NCBI RefSeq assembly: GCF_016937615.1
Contig: NZ_JAFHKI010000164.1
Location: forward strand, 1-34,556
Reading direction: 5' to 3'
DNA from: Pseudomonas lactucae
GTDB taxonomy: Bacteria; Pseudomonadota; Gammaproteobacteria; Pseudomonadales; Pseudomonadaceae
DNA: 34,556 nt
Below the pieces are notes generated by a model that was not told the origin of the DNA, did not search any database, and was given only the letters and a program-made list of their open reading frames with translations. A program made the position numbers and the translations under genes. Shown here one piece after another: positions 1 to 11,595 of this stretch. Each line of letters opens with the position of its first letter. Position 1 is the stretch's first letter.

Positions 1-38
1 TGACCCACCGCCATCGGGGGCAAGCCCCCTCCCACATT
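1..38. repeat. REP half-element cut by the window edge
   Basis: The first bases, CCACCGCCATCGGGGG followed by CAAGCCCCCTCCCACATT, match the right half of the REPIN at 9311-9405 read in the same direction, with one or two differences. The left partner lies outside the window. It sits just downstream of acnA, a usual place for REP elements, which cluster between genes and often after stop codons. No transposase (RAYT) gene is nearby. Confidence 0.8.
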
Positions 39-54
39 AGATCTCCAGTGTGCT

Positions 55-2796
<2,742 letters not shown>

Positions 2797-2948
2797 GACA
2801 CGACTCCTTTTGGTCCGCACGGCTACGGACCTGACGGGACGAACAGAGCTATCAACTTAGCGCTGTTTTCATTAGCAGGCTAATAACTGGACTCTATGGT
2901 TAAGTCCAAGGTTCCGAACTCGGCTATCATGCGCGCGTTTTCATGACA

Positions 2949-2970
2949 GGCATTGCGATAGCGCAATGCC
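2949..2970 (+). promoter_or_regulatory. Perfect 9-bp hairpin in the rlmM leader
   Basis: GGCATTGCG, four bases ATAG, then CGCAATGCC form a perfect 9-bp inverted repeat ending 22 bases before the rlmM ATG and 12 bases before its AGGAG ribosome site. As RNA it would be a stable stem-loop at or near the 5' end of the transcript. It has no U-tract, so it is not an intrinsic terminator. It could instead be a dyad protein-binding site. No regulator is known to me for it. Confidence 0.5.
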
Positions 2971-2992
2971 GGTTGATTCACCAGGAGATGCA

Positions 2993-4069
2993 ATGAACAC
3001 CCTTTTTATGCACTGCCGTCCGGGCTTTGAAGGCGAAGTCTGTTCCGAGATCGCGGAACACGCCGCGCGCCTGAACGTTTCCGGTTACGCCAAGGCCAAG
3101 ACCGGCAGCGCCTGCGCCGAATTTGTCTGCACCGAAGAAGATGGCGCCCAGCGCCTGATGCACGGCCAGCGCTTTGCCGAGCTGATCTTCCCCCGGCAGT
3201 GGGCGCGTGGGGTGTTCATCGACCTGCCGGAAACCGACCGCATCAGCGTGATCCTCGCCCACCTGCGCGCGTTTCCGGTGTGTGGCAGCCTGTGGCTGGA
3301 GATGGTCGACACCAACGACGGCAAGGAACTGTCGAATTTCTGCAAAAAGTTCGAAGTGCACCTGCGCAAAGCGTTGTTGAATGCCGGCAAGCTGGTGGAC
3401 GACCCGAGCAAGCCGCGCCTGCTGCTGACATTCAAGAGTGGCCGCGAAGTGTTCATGGGCCTGGCCGAGTCGAATAACTCGGCGATGTGGCCCATGGGCA
3501 TCCCGCGCCTGAAGTTTCCACGGGACGCGCCAAGCCGTTCGACCCTGAAGCTGGAAGAGGCCTGGCACCACTTTATCCCTCGCGACCAGTGGGACGAACG
3601 TCTGCATGGCGACATGACCGGCGTCGACCTCGGTGCCGCGCCGGGCGGCTGGACCTGGCAACTGGTCAACCGTGGCATGCTGGTGACTGCTATCGACAAC
3701 GGTCCCATGGCCGAAAGCCTGATGGACACCGGCCTGGTGCAGCACTTGATGGCCGACGGCTTCACCTTCGTGCCCAAGCAGCCGGTGGACTGGATGGTAT
3801 GCGACATCGTCGAGAAACCCGCGCGCAACGCGGCATTGCTGGAAACCTGGATCGGCGAGGGGTATTGCCGTGAGGCGGTGGTAAACCTGAAGTTGCCGAT
3901 GAAGCAGCGCTATGCCGAGGTCAAGCGCCTGCTGGAACGCATCGAAGACGGCTTCAAGGCGCGCGGCATTCGCGTGGAAATCGGCTGCAAGCAGCTGTAT
4001 CACGACCGTGAGGAAGTGACGTGCCACCTGCGTCGGCTGGTGGATGTGAAGAAAACCAAGGCCCGCTGA
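2993..4069 (+). CDS. rlmM: 23S rRNA 2'-O-ribose methyltransferase RlmM
   Basis: RlmM (formerly YgdE) methylates the 2'-OH of C2498 in 23S rRNA, using S-adenosylmethionine. The protein is 358 residues, the normal size. The SAM-binding motif DLGAAPGGW is at about residues 212-220, and VCDIVEKPARN carries the conserved aspartate of the Rossmann methyltransferase fold. The N-terminal half is the THUMP-type RNA-binding part. The ATG at 2993 is preceded by AGGAG; an upstream in-frame ATG at 2966 lies inside the leader hairpin and has no ribosome site. tusA follows after 27 bases, so the two are probably co-transcribed, an arrangement common in pseudomonads. Confidence 0.96.
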   Translation: MNTLFMHCRPGFEGEVCSEIAEHAARLNVSGYAKAKTGSACAEFVCTEEDGAQRLMHGQRFAELIFPRQWARGVFIDLPETDRISVILAHLRAFPVCGSLWLEMVDTNDGKELSNFCKKFEVHLRKALLNAGKLVDDPSKPRLLLTFKSGREVFMGLAESNNSAMWPMGIPRLKFPRDAPSRSTLKLEEAWHHFIPRDQWDERLHGDMTGVDLGAAPGGWTWQLVNRGMLVTAIDNGPMAESLMDTGLVQHLMADGFTFVPKQPVDWMVCDIVEKPARNAALLETWIGEGYCREAVVNLKLPMKQRYAEVKRLLERIEDGFKARGIRVEIGCKQLYHDREEVTCHLRRLVDVKKTKAR

Positions 4070-4096
4070 ACTGAGCGCCGGTTTCAGGAGTAGACG

Positions 4097-4348
4097 ATGA
4101 GCGATATTTTCGACACCGCCGTTGATGGCACCCTCGACGCAACGGGCCTCAATTGCCCTGAGCCGGTGATGATGCTGCACCAACACATCCGCGACCTGGC
4201 GCCCGGCGGCCTGCTCAAGGTGATCGCGACCGACCCGTCGACCCGCCGCGATATCCCCAAGTTCTGCGTGTTCCTTGATCACGAACTGGTGGATCAGCAG
4301 GAACAGGCCGGTACCTACCTGTACTGGATCCGCAAGAAGGCCGATTAA
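4097..4348 (+). CDS. tusA: Sulfurtransferase TusA
   Basis: TusA is a small sulfur carrier that takes persulfide sulfur from IscS and passes it to the relay that makes 2-thiouridine in tRNA wobble positions. The protein has 83 residues. The active cysteine is C20 in the signature GLNCPEPVM, and the rest matches the single beta-alpha TusA/SirA fold. AGGAG precedes the ATG. It is the second gene after rlmM. Its TAA stop overlaps the stop codon of the convergent MATE gene by two bases, so no space remains for a terminator between the two. Confidence 0.96.
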   Translation: MSDIFDTAVDGTLDATGLNCPEPVMMLHQHIRDLAPGGLLKVIATDPSTRRDIPKFCVFLDHELVDQQEQAGTYLYWIRKKAD

Positions 4349-5737
4349 GCCCGCGCCTTGTCGGCCCGGATGCGCCGGCGTGCACTGCGCGCCAGGCGCA
4401 CCAGCAACATCCCGGCCGCGCAACTCAGGCCCACGATCAGCCCCTGCCACAAGCCGCTTGGGCCGCTGGGTTCGCCCAGCCAGTGGGTCAGCCCCATGGC
4501 GTAACCCACCGGCAGCCCCACGCCCCAATAGGCAAACAGGGTCAGCACCATGGTGACGCGGGTGTCCTGGTAGCCACGCAGGGCGCCGGCGGCGGTGACC
4601 TGGATCGAGTCGCTGAACTGGAACAGCGCGGAAAACACGATCAGCGTCGACGCCAGGTGGATCACTATCGGGTCCGGCGTGTAGATCGCCGCGATCTGCT
4701 CGCGAAACACCAGCATCAGGCCGCACGACAGGCAGGCATACGCCAGCGCGGTGCCCATGCCGACCCCGGCGGCGAAGCGGGCTTCCCGCGCCTCGCCACG
4801 CCCCAGGGCCTGGCCGACCCGCACGGTGATAGCCATGCTCAGGGAGTAGGGGATCATGAACACCAGCGAGCTGACGTTCAGCGCGATCTGATGCCCCGAC
4901 ACCACTGTAGCCCCCAGGCTGCCGAGCAGCAGGGCGATCACCGCGAAGATGCTCGATTCGGCAAAGATCGCCACGCCAATCGGCAGGCCAATCCCCAGCA
5001 CGCGTTTGATCACCGCCCATTGCGGCCAGTCGAAGCGTTTGAACAATTCGCTGCTCTGGTAGGCGGCTCCCCAGCGCGTCCAGGCGGCCAGGCCGAGCAT
5101 CATCACCCACATCGCAATGGCCGTGGCCCAGCCGCAGCCCACGCCGCCCATGGCCGGCACGCCAAAGTGGCCGTAGATGAAGATGTAGTTCAGCGGAATA
5201 TTCAGCGCCAGGCGACCAGGCCCAGGACCATGCTGGGCCGGGTGCGGCCCAGGCCATCGCTGAAGCAGCGCAGCACGTAATACAGTGCAACCGCCGGCAT
5301 ACCGGCGGCGATGCCATGCAGGTAGCCCATGGACGGGGCGATCAGGTCAGGCTCGACCTTCATCGCCTGCAGGATCGGTTGGGCGCACAGCAACAGCAGG
5401 CGCCGATGATCCCCACCACGACGGCCAGCCACAATGACTGACGCACCAACGGCCCGATCTCGCTGAACTGGCCCGCGCCGTAGCGCTGGGCGACTTTCGG
5501 CGTGGTCGCCAGCAAGGTACCGGTCATCAGCAGGTACACCGGGATCCAGATCGAGTTGCCCAGGCCCACCGCCGCCAAGTCCTGGGGGCTGACCCGCCCG
5601 GCCATTACCGCGTCGACGAAACTCATGGCCGTGGTGGCCAGTTGGCCGATCATGATCGGCAGCGCGAGCGTCATCAGGCCGCGCACTTCCTGGCGGACGC
5701 GGGCGGGGCGGGTGAGGGGGGCGGTGGCAGTGTTCAC
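4345..5737 (-). CDS. MATE multidrug efflux transporter (two frameshifts as given)
   Basis: This is a Na+ or H+ coupled exporter of the MATE family (NorM/PmpM-like) in the inner membrane, extruding cationic drugs. Three pieces in three frames make one protein: 5737 to about 5401 (begins VNTATAPLTRPARV, contains LPIMIGQLATTAMSFVDAVMAG), about 5400 to 5213 (LLLLCAQPILQAMKVEPDL to SMVLGLV), and about 5212 to 4345 (LALNIPLNYIFIYGHFGVPAMGG to the end). Adding one base at each junction gives about 464 residues and the usual twelve membrane segments. The start is probably the GTG at 5737, but the ribosome site is poor. Both breaks are single missing bases in C/G-rich runs and are likely sequence errors; a real pseudogene cannot be excluded. 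Confidence 0.85.
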
Positions 5738-5850
5738 GTACGGGTGTCCAATAGAGAGGCGCGCAAGGACGGCGGATTCTACGCCTTGACGCATCAGTCA
5801 GGAAAAAACCTGTGTTAGCGATTTGTAAGCACTCCAAGATCGCTGCCCCT

Positions 5851-5880
5851 CCGACATTGGAGATCGCATCCCTGTACACT
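5851..5880 (+). promoter_or_regulatory. Possible pdxB promoter
   Basis: CCGACA (5851-5856) and TACACT (5875-5880) are 18 bases apart and lie 25 bases before the pdxB ATG. Each matches the sigma-70 hexamers at four of six positions. This is the best candidate I see between the divergent MATE and pdxB genes, but it is weak. Confidence 0.3.
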
Positions 5881-5904
5881 GCCGATCCGCCAAAGGAGCC
5901 TGCC

Positions 5905-7047
5905 ATGCTGATTGTTGCCGACGAAAATATCCCGCTGCTCGATGCATTTTTCCAAGGATTTGGCGAGATTCGCCGGGTGCCCGGCCGTTCCATTGACCGC
6001 GCCACGGTCGAGCAGGCCGACGTGTTGCTGGTGCGCTCGGTGACCAACGTCAATCGTGCGTTGCTGGAGGGCACGAAGGTGCGGTTTGTCGGCACCTGCA
6101 CCATCGGCACCGATCACCTGGACCTCGGCTACTTCAAGCAGGCCGGTATCCAGTGGTCCAGCGCCCCCGGCTGTAACGCGCGTGGGGTGGTGGATTATGT
6201 GCTGGGCAGCCTGCAGACCCTGGCCGAGATCGAAGGCGTCGACCTCACCACACGCACCTATGGCATCGTCGGTGCCGGTGAAGTGGGCGGGCGCCTGGTC
6301 AAGGCACTCAAGGGCCTGGGCTGGAAGGTGCTGGTGTGCGACCCGCCGCGGCAGATCGCCGAAGACGGCGATTATGTGAGCCTGGCGCAGATCGTCGAGC
6401 AGTGCGATGTGATCAGCCTGCACACTCCGCTGACCAAATCCGGCAACGGCTCCACCTGGCATTTGCTTGATCGCCAGCGCCTCGAACAGCTTAAGCCGGG
6501 CACCTGGCTGATCAACGCCAGCCGTGGCCCGGTGGTGGACAACGCCGCCTTGCGCGAGGTGCTGCTGGAACGCGAAGACCTGCAAGCGGTGCTGGACGTG
6601 TGGGAAGGCGAACCCGCGGTGGATGTCGAGCTGGCCGACCTGTGCGTACTGGCCACCCCGCATATCGCCGGCTACAGCCTTGAAGGCCGCCAGCGCGGCA
6701 CGGCGCAGATTTACCAGGCGTTCTGTGCGCACCTGGGCGAGGTGCCGAGCATCCAGTTGAGCGACCTGCTGCCACCCTTGTGGCTGGCCGAGGTGCACTT
6801 GAATGCTGCAACCGACCCGGCGTGGGCGCTGGCGACCTTGTGCCGCAGCGTGTACGACCCGCGCCGCGATGATGCGGATTTTCGTCGCAGCCTTGTAGGG
6901 TCGGTGGAGGAGCAGCGTACGGCGTTCGACCTGCTGCGCAAGCACTACCCCGCACGCCGTGAGATCGAGGGGCTGAAGGTGCGGATCAATGGCGAATCCG
7001 CCGCGCTGTTGCAGATCGTCTCGGCCCTCGGTGCCGAAGCGATTTAA
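5905..7047 (+). CDS. pdxB: Erythronate-4-phosphate dehydrogenase PdxB
   Basis: PdxB oxidises 4-phosphoerythronate to 2-oxo-3-hydroxy-4-phosphobutanoate, the second step of the DXP-dependent pyridoxal phosphate pathway. The 380-residue protein is a D-2-hydroxyacid dehydrogenase: the NAD-binding GAGEVG glycines are at about residues 123-128, and the catalytic trio is R207 in NASRGPVVD, E236 in WEGEP and H253 in ATPHIAG. A C-terminal PdxB dimerisation domain follows (about 290-380). The ATG at 5905 is preceded by AAAGGAG. An upstream in-frame ATG adds 31 unlikely residues. The frame is intact. Confidence 0.96.
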   Translation: MLIVADENIPLLDAFFQGFGEIRRVPGRSIDRATVEQADVLLVRSVTNVNRALLEGTKVRFVGTCTIGTDHLDLGYFKQAGIQWSSAPGCNARGVVDYVLGSLQTLAEIEGVDLTTRTYGIVGAGEVGGRLVKALKGLGWKVLVCDPPRQIAEDGDYVSLAQIVEQCDVISLHTPLTKSGNGSTWHLLDRQRLEQLKPGTWLINASRGPVVDNAALREVLLEREDLQAVLDVWEGEPAVDVELADLCVLATPHIAGYSLEGRQRGTAQIYQAFCAHLGEVPSIQLSDLLPPLWLAEVHLNAATDPAWALATLCRSVYDPRRDDADFRRSLVGSVEEQRTAFDLLRKHYPARREIEGLKVRINGESAALLQIVSALGAEAI

Positions 7048-7054
7048 CCCGCAT

Positions 7055-7080
7055 AAAAAACCCGGCCATGGAGGCCGGGT
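7055..7080 (-). terminator. Rho-independent terminator for the small ORF at 7100
   Basis: ACCCGGCC, TCCAT, GGCCGGGT followed by six T residues when read on the minus strand. On the plus strand the T-tract is absent after the stem, so it serves mainly the leftward small ORF whose stop lies 20 bases away, though it may also slow pdxB read-through. Confidence 0.75.
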
Positions 7081-7099
7081 CTGAAAGAACGCGAGCGCT

Positions 7100-7273
7100 T
7101 CAGCCTTGCTGGGCAGGTTTGACCAGGCGCTGTTCCAGTTCGCTGCAGGCTTGCTGGATCATTTCTTCGGTAATCTGCACTTCACGGCCCTTGGCGTCGA
7201 TGTACGAGCAAGGCAGCTGCTGCGGCTGGCGGATTACTTCAATCTTGGCATCGCTGCTGTTTTGCAAGGTCAT
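7100..7273 (-). CDS. Small conserved hypothetical protein (57 aa)
   Basis: The product of 57 residues begins MTLQNSSDAKIEV and contains YIDAKGREVQITEEM and a short helical C-terminus ending LVKPAQQG. I do not recognise a named domain. It is cytoplasmic by composition, with one cysteine in each half and no membrane segment. I take it as real because a GAGGAG ribosome site lies about 7 bases before the ATG at 7273 and a clean terminator directly follows its stop. An upstream in-frame ATG (7288) would add five residues but lacks a ribosome site. It is transcribed alone, between pdxB and the ABC exporter. Confidence 0.75.
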   Translation of the reverse strand: MTLQNSSDAKIEVIRQPQQLPCSYIDAKGREVQITEEMIQQACSELEQRLVKPAQQG

Positions 7274-7404
7274 GGCCTGTCTCCTCATCAGGTTGTGTAC
7301 CTACTCTAAAACCCCCGCGTGACCGCGCTGTTACAACTCCCTGCCGGTCACGGGTTCGAACACCCAGTCCACCAGAAATGGCGACCGATTTCCAGCCGGG
7401 CGTT

Positions 7405-7427
7405 AGACCGATAGCCTCTAGCGGTCT
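7405..7427. promoter_or_regulatory. Inverted repeat upstream of the ABC exporter
   Basis: AGACCG, 11 bases, CGGTCT forms a 6-bp dyad, with a second dyad CCGAT/ATCGG nested around 7409-7434. It lies about 90 bases before the ABC exporter ATG and just upstream of a CATAAT (7439-7444) that could be a -10. This could be an operator or chance; no known binding consensus fits. Confidence 0.3.
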
Positions 7428-7515
7428 GCATCGGCGGGCATAATTAACCTGACTCATTGCTATTTGCCCAAGTTCCCCCAATGTTGAGGATAGGTTCTTC
7501 ATTGGTGATCCCGCT

Positions 7516-9276
7516 ATGCTCTCAGTCCGTCAACGCCGCGCGATTCGTCTGGCCAGCCGTTTTATCGCACCTTACCGTTGGCAGGCGCTGGGTGCCTTGC
7601 TGGCGCTGATCGTCACCGCCGGCATCACCTTGTCCATGGGGCAGGGCATTCGCCTGCTGGTCGACCAAGGCTTCATGACCCAGTCACCGCATCTGCTCAA
7701 CCAGTCCATCGGCCTGTTCATGGTGCTGGTATTGGGCCTGGCGGTGGGCACCTTTGCGCGCTTTTACCTGGTGTCGTGGATCGGCGAGCGGGTGGTGGCG
7801 GATATTCGTCGCCAGGTGTTCAACCACCTGATCTACCTGCACCCCGGTTTCTACGAAAACAACCGCAGCTCGGAAATCCAGTCGCGGCTGACCACCGACA
7901 CCACCTTGCTGCAATCGGTGATCGGCTCGTCGCTGTCGCTGTTCCTGCGCAATGCATTGATGGTGATCGGCGGCATCGTGCTGTTGTTTGTGACCAACCC
8001 CAAGCTAACCAGCATCGTGGTGGTGGCGCTGCCGCTGGTGCTGGCACCGATCCTGATCTTCGGCCGCCGCGTGCGCAGCCTGTCGCGGTTGAGCCAGGAC
8101 CGTATTGCCGATGTCGGCAGCTACGTGTCCGAGACTCTCGGCCAGATCAAGACCGTGCAGGCTTACAACCACCAGCGTCAGGACGAACAACGCTTTGCCG
8201 TGACCGTGGAAGAAGCCTTCGCCACCGCGCGCAAACGTATTGCCCAGCGCGCCTGGCTGATTACCCTGGTGATCATGCTGGTGCTCGGCGCCGTGGGTGT
8301 GATGTTGTGGGTGGGCGGCATGGATGTGATCAGTGGGCGCATTTCCGGCGGCGAACTGGCGGCGTTTGTGTTCTACAGCCTGATCGTCGGCAGCGCCGTC
8401 GGTACGTTGAGTGAAGTGCTGGGCGAATTGCAGCGCGCGGCCGGCGCAGCCGAGCGCATCGGTGAGTTGTTGCAGTCCACCAACGAAATCCAGGCGCCCG
8501 CCACCGATACCGTGAAATTGCCGGAGCGGGTCAGTGGGCGCATGGAACTGCAGGACCTGCGTTTTTCCTACCCTTCAAGGCCTGACAGTTACGCCATCGA
8601 CGGCCTGAGCCTGAGCATCAACCCCGGTGAAACCCTGGCCCTGGTTGGCCCTTCCGGCGCCGGCAAATCGACGATCTTCGACCTGCTGCTGCGCTTCTAC
8701 GACCCCCAGCACGGGCGCATCCTGCTCGAAGGGCAGGCGCTGACCGAACTCGACCCCATGGACCTGCGCCGTCACTTCGCCCTGGTGTCGCAGAGCCCGG
8801 CGTTGTTTTTCGGCAGCGTCGAAGAAAACATCCGCTACGGCAACCCGAACGCCACCCGCGAGCAGGTCGAGGCCGCCGCGCGCATTGCCCACGCCCACGA
8901 CTTTATCCTGCAAATGCCCAACGGCTATCAGACGCATCTGGGCGATGGCGGCATGGGCCTCTCGGGCGGCCAACGCCAACGCCTGGCCATCGCCCGCGCG
9001 TTGCTGGTAGATGCACCGATCCTATTGCTGGACGAAGCCACCAGCGCCCTCGACGCCCAAAGCGAGCACCTGATCCAGCAAGCGTTGCCGCAGTTGATGC
9101 AGGGGCGTACCACGCTGGTGATTGCACATCGATTGGCCACCGTGAAGAACGCCGACCGGATTGCGGTGATGGACCAGGGCAAGCTGGTGGCGGTGGGCAC
9201 GCATCAGCAGTTGATTGCGAGTAATCCGCTGTATGCACGCTTGGCGGCGTTGCAGTTCAGTGATGGCGATCTCTAA
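7516..9276 (+). CDS. ABC exporter, fused permease and ATPase (MsbA-like half transporter)
   Basis: This 586-residue inner-membrane exporter works as a homodimer and uses ATP to move lipid-like or drug-like substrates outward. The N-terminal part (about 1-320) is a six-helix ABC type-1 permease. The ATPase part has Walker A GPSGAGKST at 378-386, signature LSGGQ at 482-486, Walker B ILLLDEAT at 502-509 and the switch histidine H538. It belongs to the broad MsbA/lipid-export group, but the true msbA of pseudomonads usually sits with lpxK elsewhere, so I do not assign that name. The gene stands alone; a REPIN follows its stop. The substrate cannot be read from sequence. Confidence 0.9.
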   Translation: MLSVRQRRAIRLASRFIAPYRWQALGALLALIVTAGITLSMGQGIRLLVDQGFMTQSPHLLNQSIGLFMVLVLGLAVGTFARFYLVSWIGERVVADIRRQVFNHLIYLHPGFYENNRSSEIQSRLTTDTTLLQSVIGSSLSLFLRNALMVIGGIVLLFVTNPKLTSIVVVALPLVLAPILIFGRRVRSLSRLSQDRIADVGSYVSETLGQIKTVQAYNHQRQDEQRFAVTVEEAFATARKRIAQRAWLITLVIMLVLGAVGVMLWVGGMDVISGRISGGELAAFVFYSLIVGSAVGTLSEVLGELQRAAGAAERIGELLQSTNEIQAPATDTVKLPERVSGRMELQDLRFSYPSRPDSYAIDGLSLSINPGETLALVGPSGAGKSTIFDLLLRFYDPQHGRILLEGQALTELDPMDLRRHFALVSQSPALFFGSVEENIRYGNPNATREQVEAAARIAHAHDFILQMPNGYQTHLGDGGMGLSGGQRQRLAIARALLVDAPILLLDEATSALDAQSEHLIQQALPQLMQGRTTLVIAHRLATVKNADRIAVMDQGKLVAVGTHQQLIASNPLYARLAALQFSDGDL

Positions 9277-9310
9277 GAAGCATCCACAGTTCCAGACACT
9301 CCGAATATCC

Positions 9311-9405
9311 AAATGTGGGAGGGGGCTTGCTCCCGATAGCGGTGGGTCAGCAACAAAAATGCTGACTGAAACACTGCTATCGGGAGCAAGCCCCCTCCCA
9401 CATTT
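9311..9405. repeat. REPIN (paired REP elements)
   Basis: Two inverted REP halves: AAATGTGGGAGGGGGCTTGC then TCCCGATAGC on the left, and GCTATCGGGAGCAAGC then CCCCTCCCACATTT on the right, around a short spacer that has its own dyad GTCAGCA/TGCTGAC (9346-9366). The whole element would fold into one long hairpin. It lies between the convergent ends of the ABC exporter and slt and may help end transcription on both strands. Confidence 0.92.
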
Positions 9406-9454
9406 GTATGTGCTTCGTTCTGCAAATCGAGTGCTTAGTGCAACGGCTCAGCGT

Positions 9455-11382
9455 CTATTGATCATCAAAATACCGCTCATGCCAATCCACCAACGGCTGT
9501 GGCGAATTGAGCTTTTGCCCGTAGATCACCGAATAAGACAGCACGTTCTGCACATACTGGCGGGTTTCGTCGAAGGGGATGCTTTCCACCCATACGTCGA
9601 AACTCAGGTGATCGGCCCCGCGCAGCCACTGGCGCACGCGGCCGGGGCCTGCGTTGTAGGCGGCGGAGGCGAGCACGCGGTTGCCGTTGAACTGGCTGTG
9701 CACCTGGCTCAGGTAGGCAGCGCCGAGCTGGATGTTTTTATCCGGGTCCAGCACTTGGGCCGGGGAGGCCAGCGGGATGCTGAACTTGCGCGCGGTGTCC
9801 TTGGCGGTGCCGGGCATCAGTTGCATCAGGCCGCTGGCGCCGACGCCGGAGCGGGCGTCGTCCATGAAGGCGCTTTCCTGGCGGGTGATGGCAAATACCC
9901 AGCTTGAATGCAGGCCACGGACCTTGGCTTCGCGCACCAGGGTGTCGCGGTGGGCCATGGGGAAGCGGATGTCCAGGTCGTCCCAGTACTGCGCCTGGCT
10001 GATGGTGCGGATGGCCGGGAAGTACCACTTCATGTCGTAGGCCAGCTTGGCCTGGGCGACCATCTCGTCACGGTTGAAGTGACGGCTGACGTGATACCAC
10101 TCGCGGCGGCCGTCCACCACCTGACCACGCGCATAAAACTCCAGGGCGCGGCGCACGCCGGGGGTGTTACGGACCTTGTTGATCAGCGCCTGGCTCATCA
10201 CCAGCGGCTTGTTGTTCAACTGATACGGCGCCTTGGAACGGTCGGCGGCAAGGAAACCATAGAAGTCCCGCTCCCGCGACAGGTTCTTGTACAGCACCAG
10301 GGCTTGCGGGTTTTTCGGCTCGGCCAGTTCCAGGCTGCGGGCCTGCCAGTAGCGCCAGCGGTTGGTGGTGGCCAAGTCTTGCGGGAGTTTACGGGTCAAC
10401 TGGTAGGCATCTTCCCAACGGGCCAGGCGCAACAGCAGGCGCAGGCGCCACTCGGAAACGGTGTTGTCGCGCAGTTCGGGGTCGTACTGGGTCATGACTT
10501 CAAGGGCGCGCGGGTCGAAGCGCTTGGCCAGGGTCAGGCCGATTTCGCGGGCGATCGACACTTTTTCGTCACGCGAGAAGTGCATGCTGCTGGCATAGCC
10601 GTCGAGCAGGGCCATGGCCTTGTCCGGGTCCTGGCGCGCCAGCGACGTAGGCCCAGGCCCACGGCGTCCGACATGGCCTCGGTGGCCGGCTGGAAGCGTG
10701 ATGGGTCGCTGAGCATGTCGGGCTTTTGCGCCACGTCCACCATCAGACGGCCTTGAGCGCCGAGGGTAGGCAGGGTTTTCACCAGGCTGTTGGCCAGCGC
10801 GTAGTTGCGTGCTTCGGCGGCGAGTTTGGCGCGGTCCCAGATCTTCTGTTCAGTGAGTTGGCCATCGGAGGCCCACTGGCCAAAGGTGACATCACAGGCG
10901 GCGGGTTGGGATTTGCCGGTCATCCATAGCTTTTCGGCGGTCTTATAGCCCTCGGCCTTCAGGTTGTGGGTGAGCTGATACTGGCCGTGCAGGCAATCCA
11001 GTTCGACGAAATTGAGCTTGGCATCGTAGTACTTTTCAAAGGTCTGCCAGTCGCCACGGTCGGCCAGCCAGCGCAACCAGCGCAGTTTCATCCAGTTGGC
11101 CTGGGGCAGGTCGCCGTTTTTGGCGAGGAATTGTTCGATTTCCTCGTTGCTCGCGGTTTTCAGCCGCGCGGTCAGTTCGTCATAGGCCAGGTACGGCGTG
11201 AGCGGGTAGTCGGCCAGGGCCTGGCTGTATTGCATGTACGGGCCCGTATCGCCTTTGGCGAGGGCGCGTTTGGCTTCATCGTAATATTGACGTTGGGTGG
11301 TGAGGTCCACGGCCTGGGCGGATTGAACGGCGGTGGCGGAAAGAAGCAGACAAGATAAAAAGTTGAAAAGGCGACTGCGCAT
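9455..11382 (-). CDS. slt: Soluble lytic murein transglycosylase (frameshift as given)
   Basis: Slt cleaves the MurNAc-GlcNAc bond of peptidoglycan in the periplasm and makes 1,6-anhydro-muropeptides, which feed the recycling pathway that includes NagZ. After repair the protein has about 642 residues. It starts at the ATG at 11382 with a signal peptide ending SAQA, followed by a long alpha-superhelix and a C-terminal lysozyme-like SLT domain. The catalytic glutamate is about E503 in TRQESAF, followed by GLMQLMPGTA. The frame breaks near 10642: CGTCGCTGGCGCG is present where CGTCGCCTGGCGCG is needed, so one C is missing. The pieces before and after the break match one continuous Slt70 protein. 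It diverges from uup across 213 bases. Confidence 0.92.
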
Positions 11383-11595
11383 GAGACGTCCGTGCAGAGA
11401 AATCACGACTAGCACCGGCACCGCCGACACTGATTGCCCCTAGCTTAGCCTTTTGCCAGCGGCGGGCGAAAGCTTTGCCGGGCGGTTCGTTCAAGTTCGC
11501 CAGAAATGTCCTACAGAACGTATCAGCAGTGAAAATGCGGGCCGCATCCCACCCTCAACTCAGGTAGAATGCGCGCCCAGTTTTTGGAGAAGCGT

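Noticed and set aside
2978..5317. 779-codon open frame on the minus strand across rlmM, tusA and part of the MATE gene
   Set aside because: Only a short section near 5200-5317 coincides with the broken MATE frame region; the rest is antisense to rlmM and tusA with no known family.
7344..7374. tRNA-like 3' end: GGTCACGGGTTCGAACACCC then AGTCCACCA
   Set aside because: It resembles a T-arm and CCA end, but the T-stem does not pair (an extra base puts the arms out of step) and no anticodon or D arm is found upstream. At most a decayed remnant; more likely chance.
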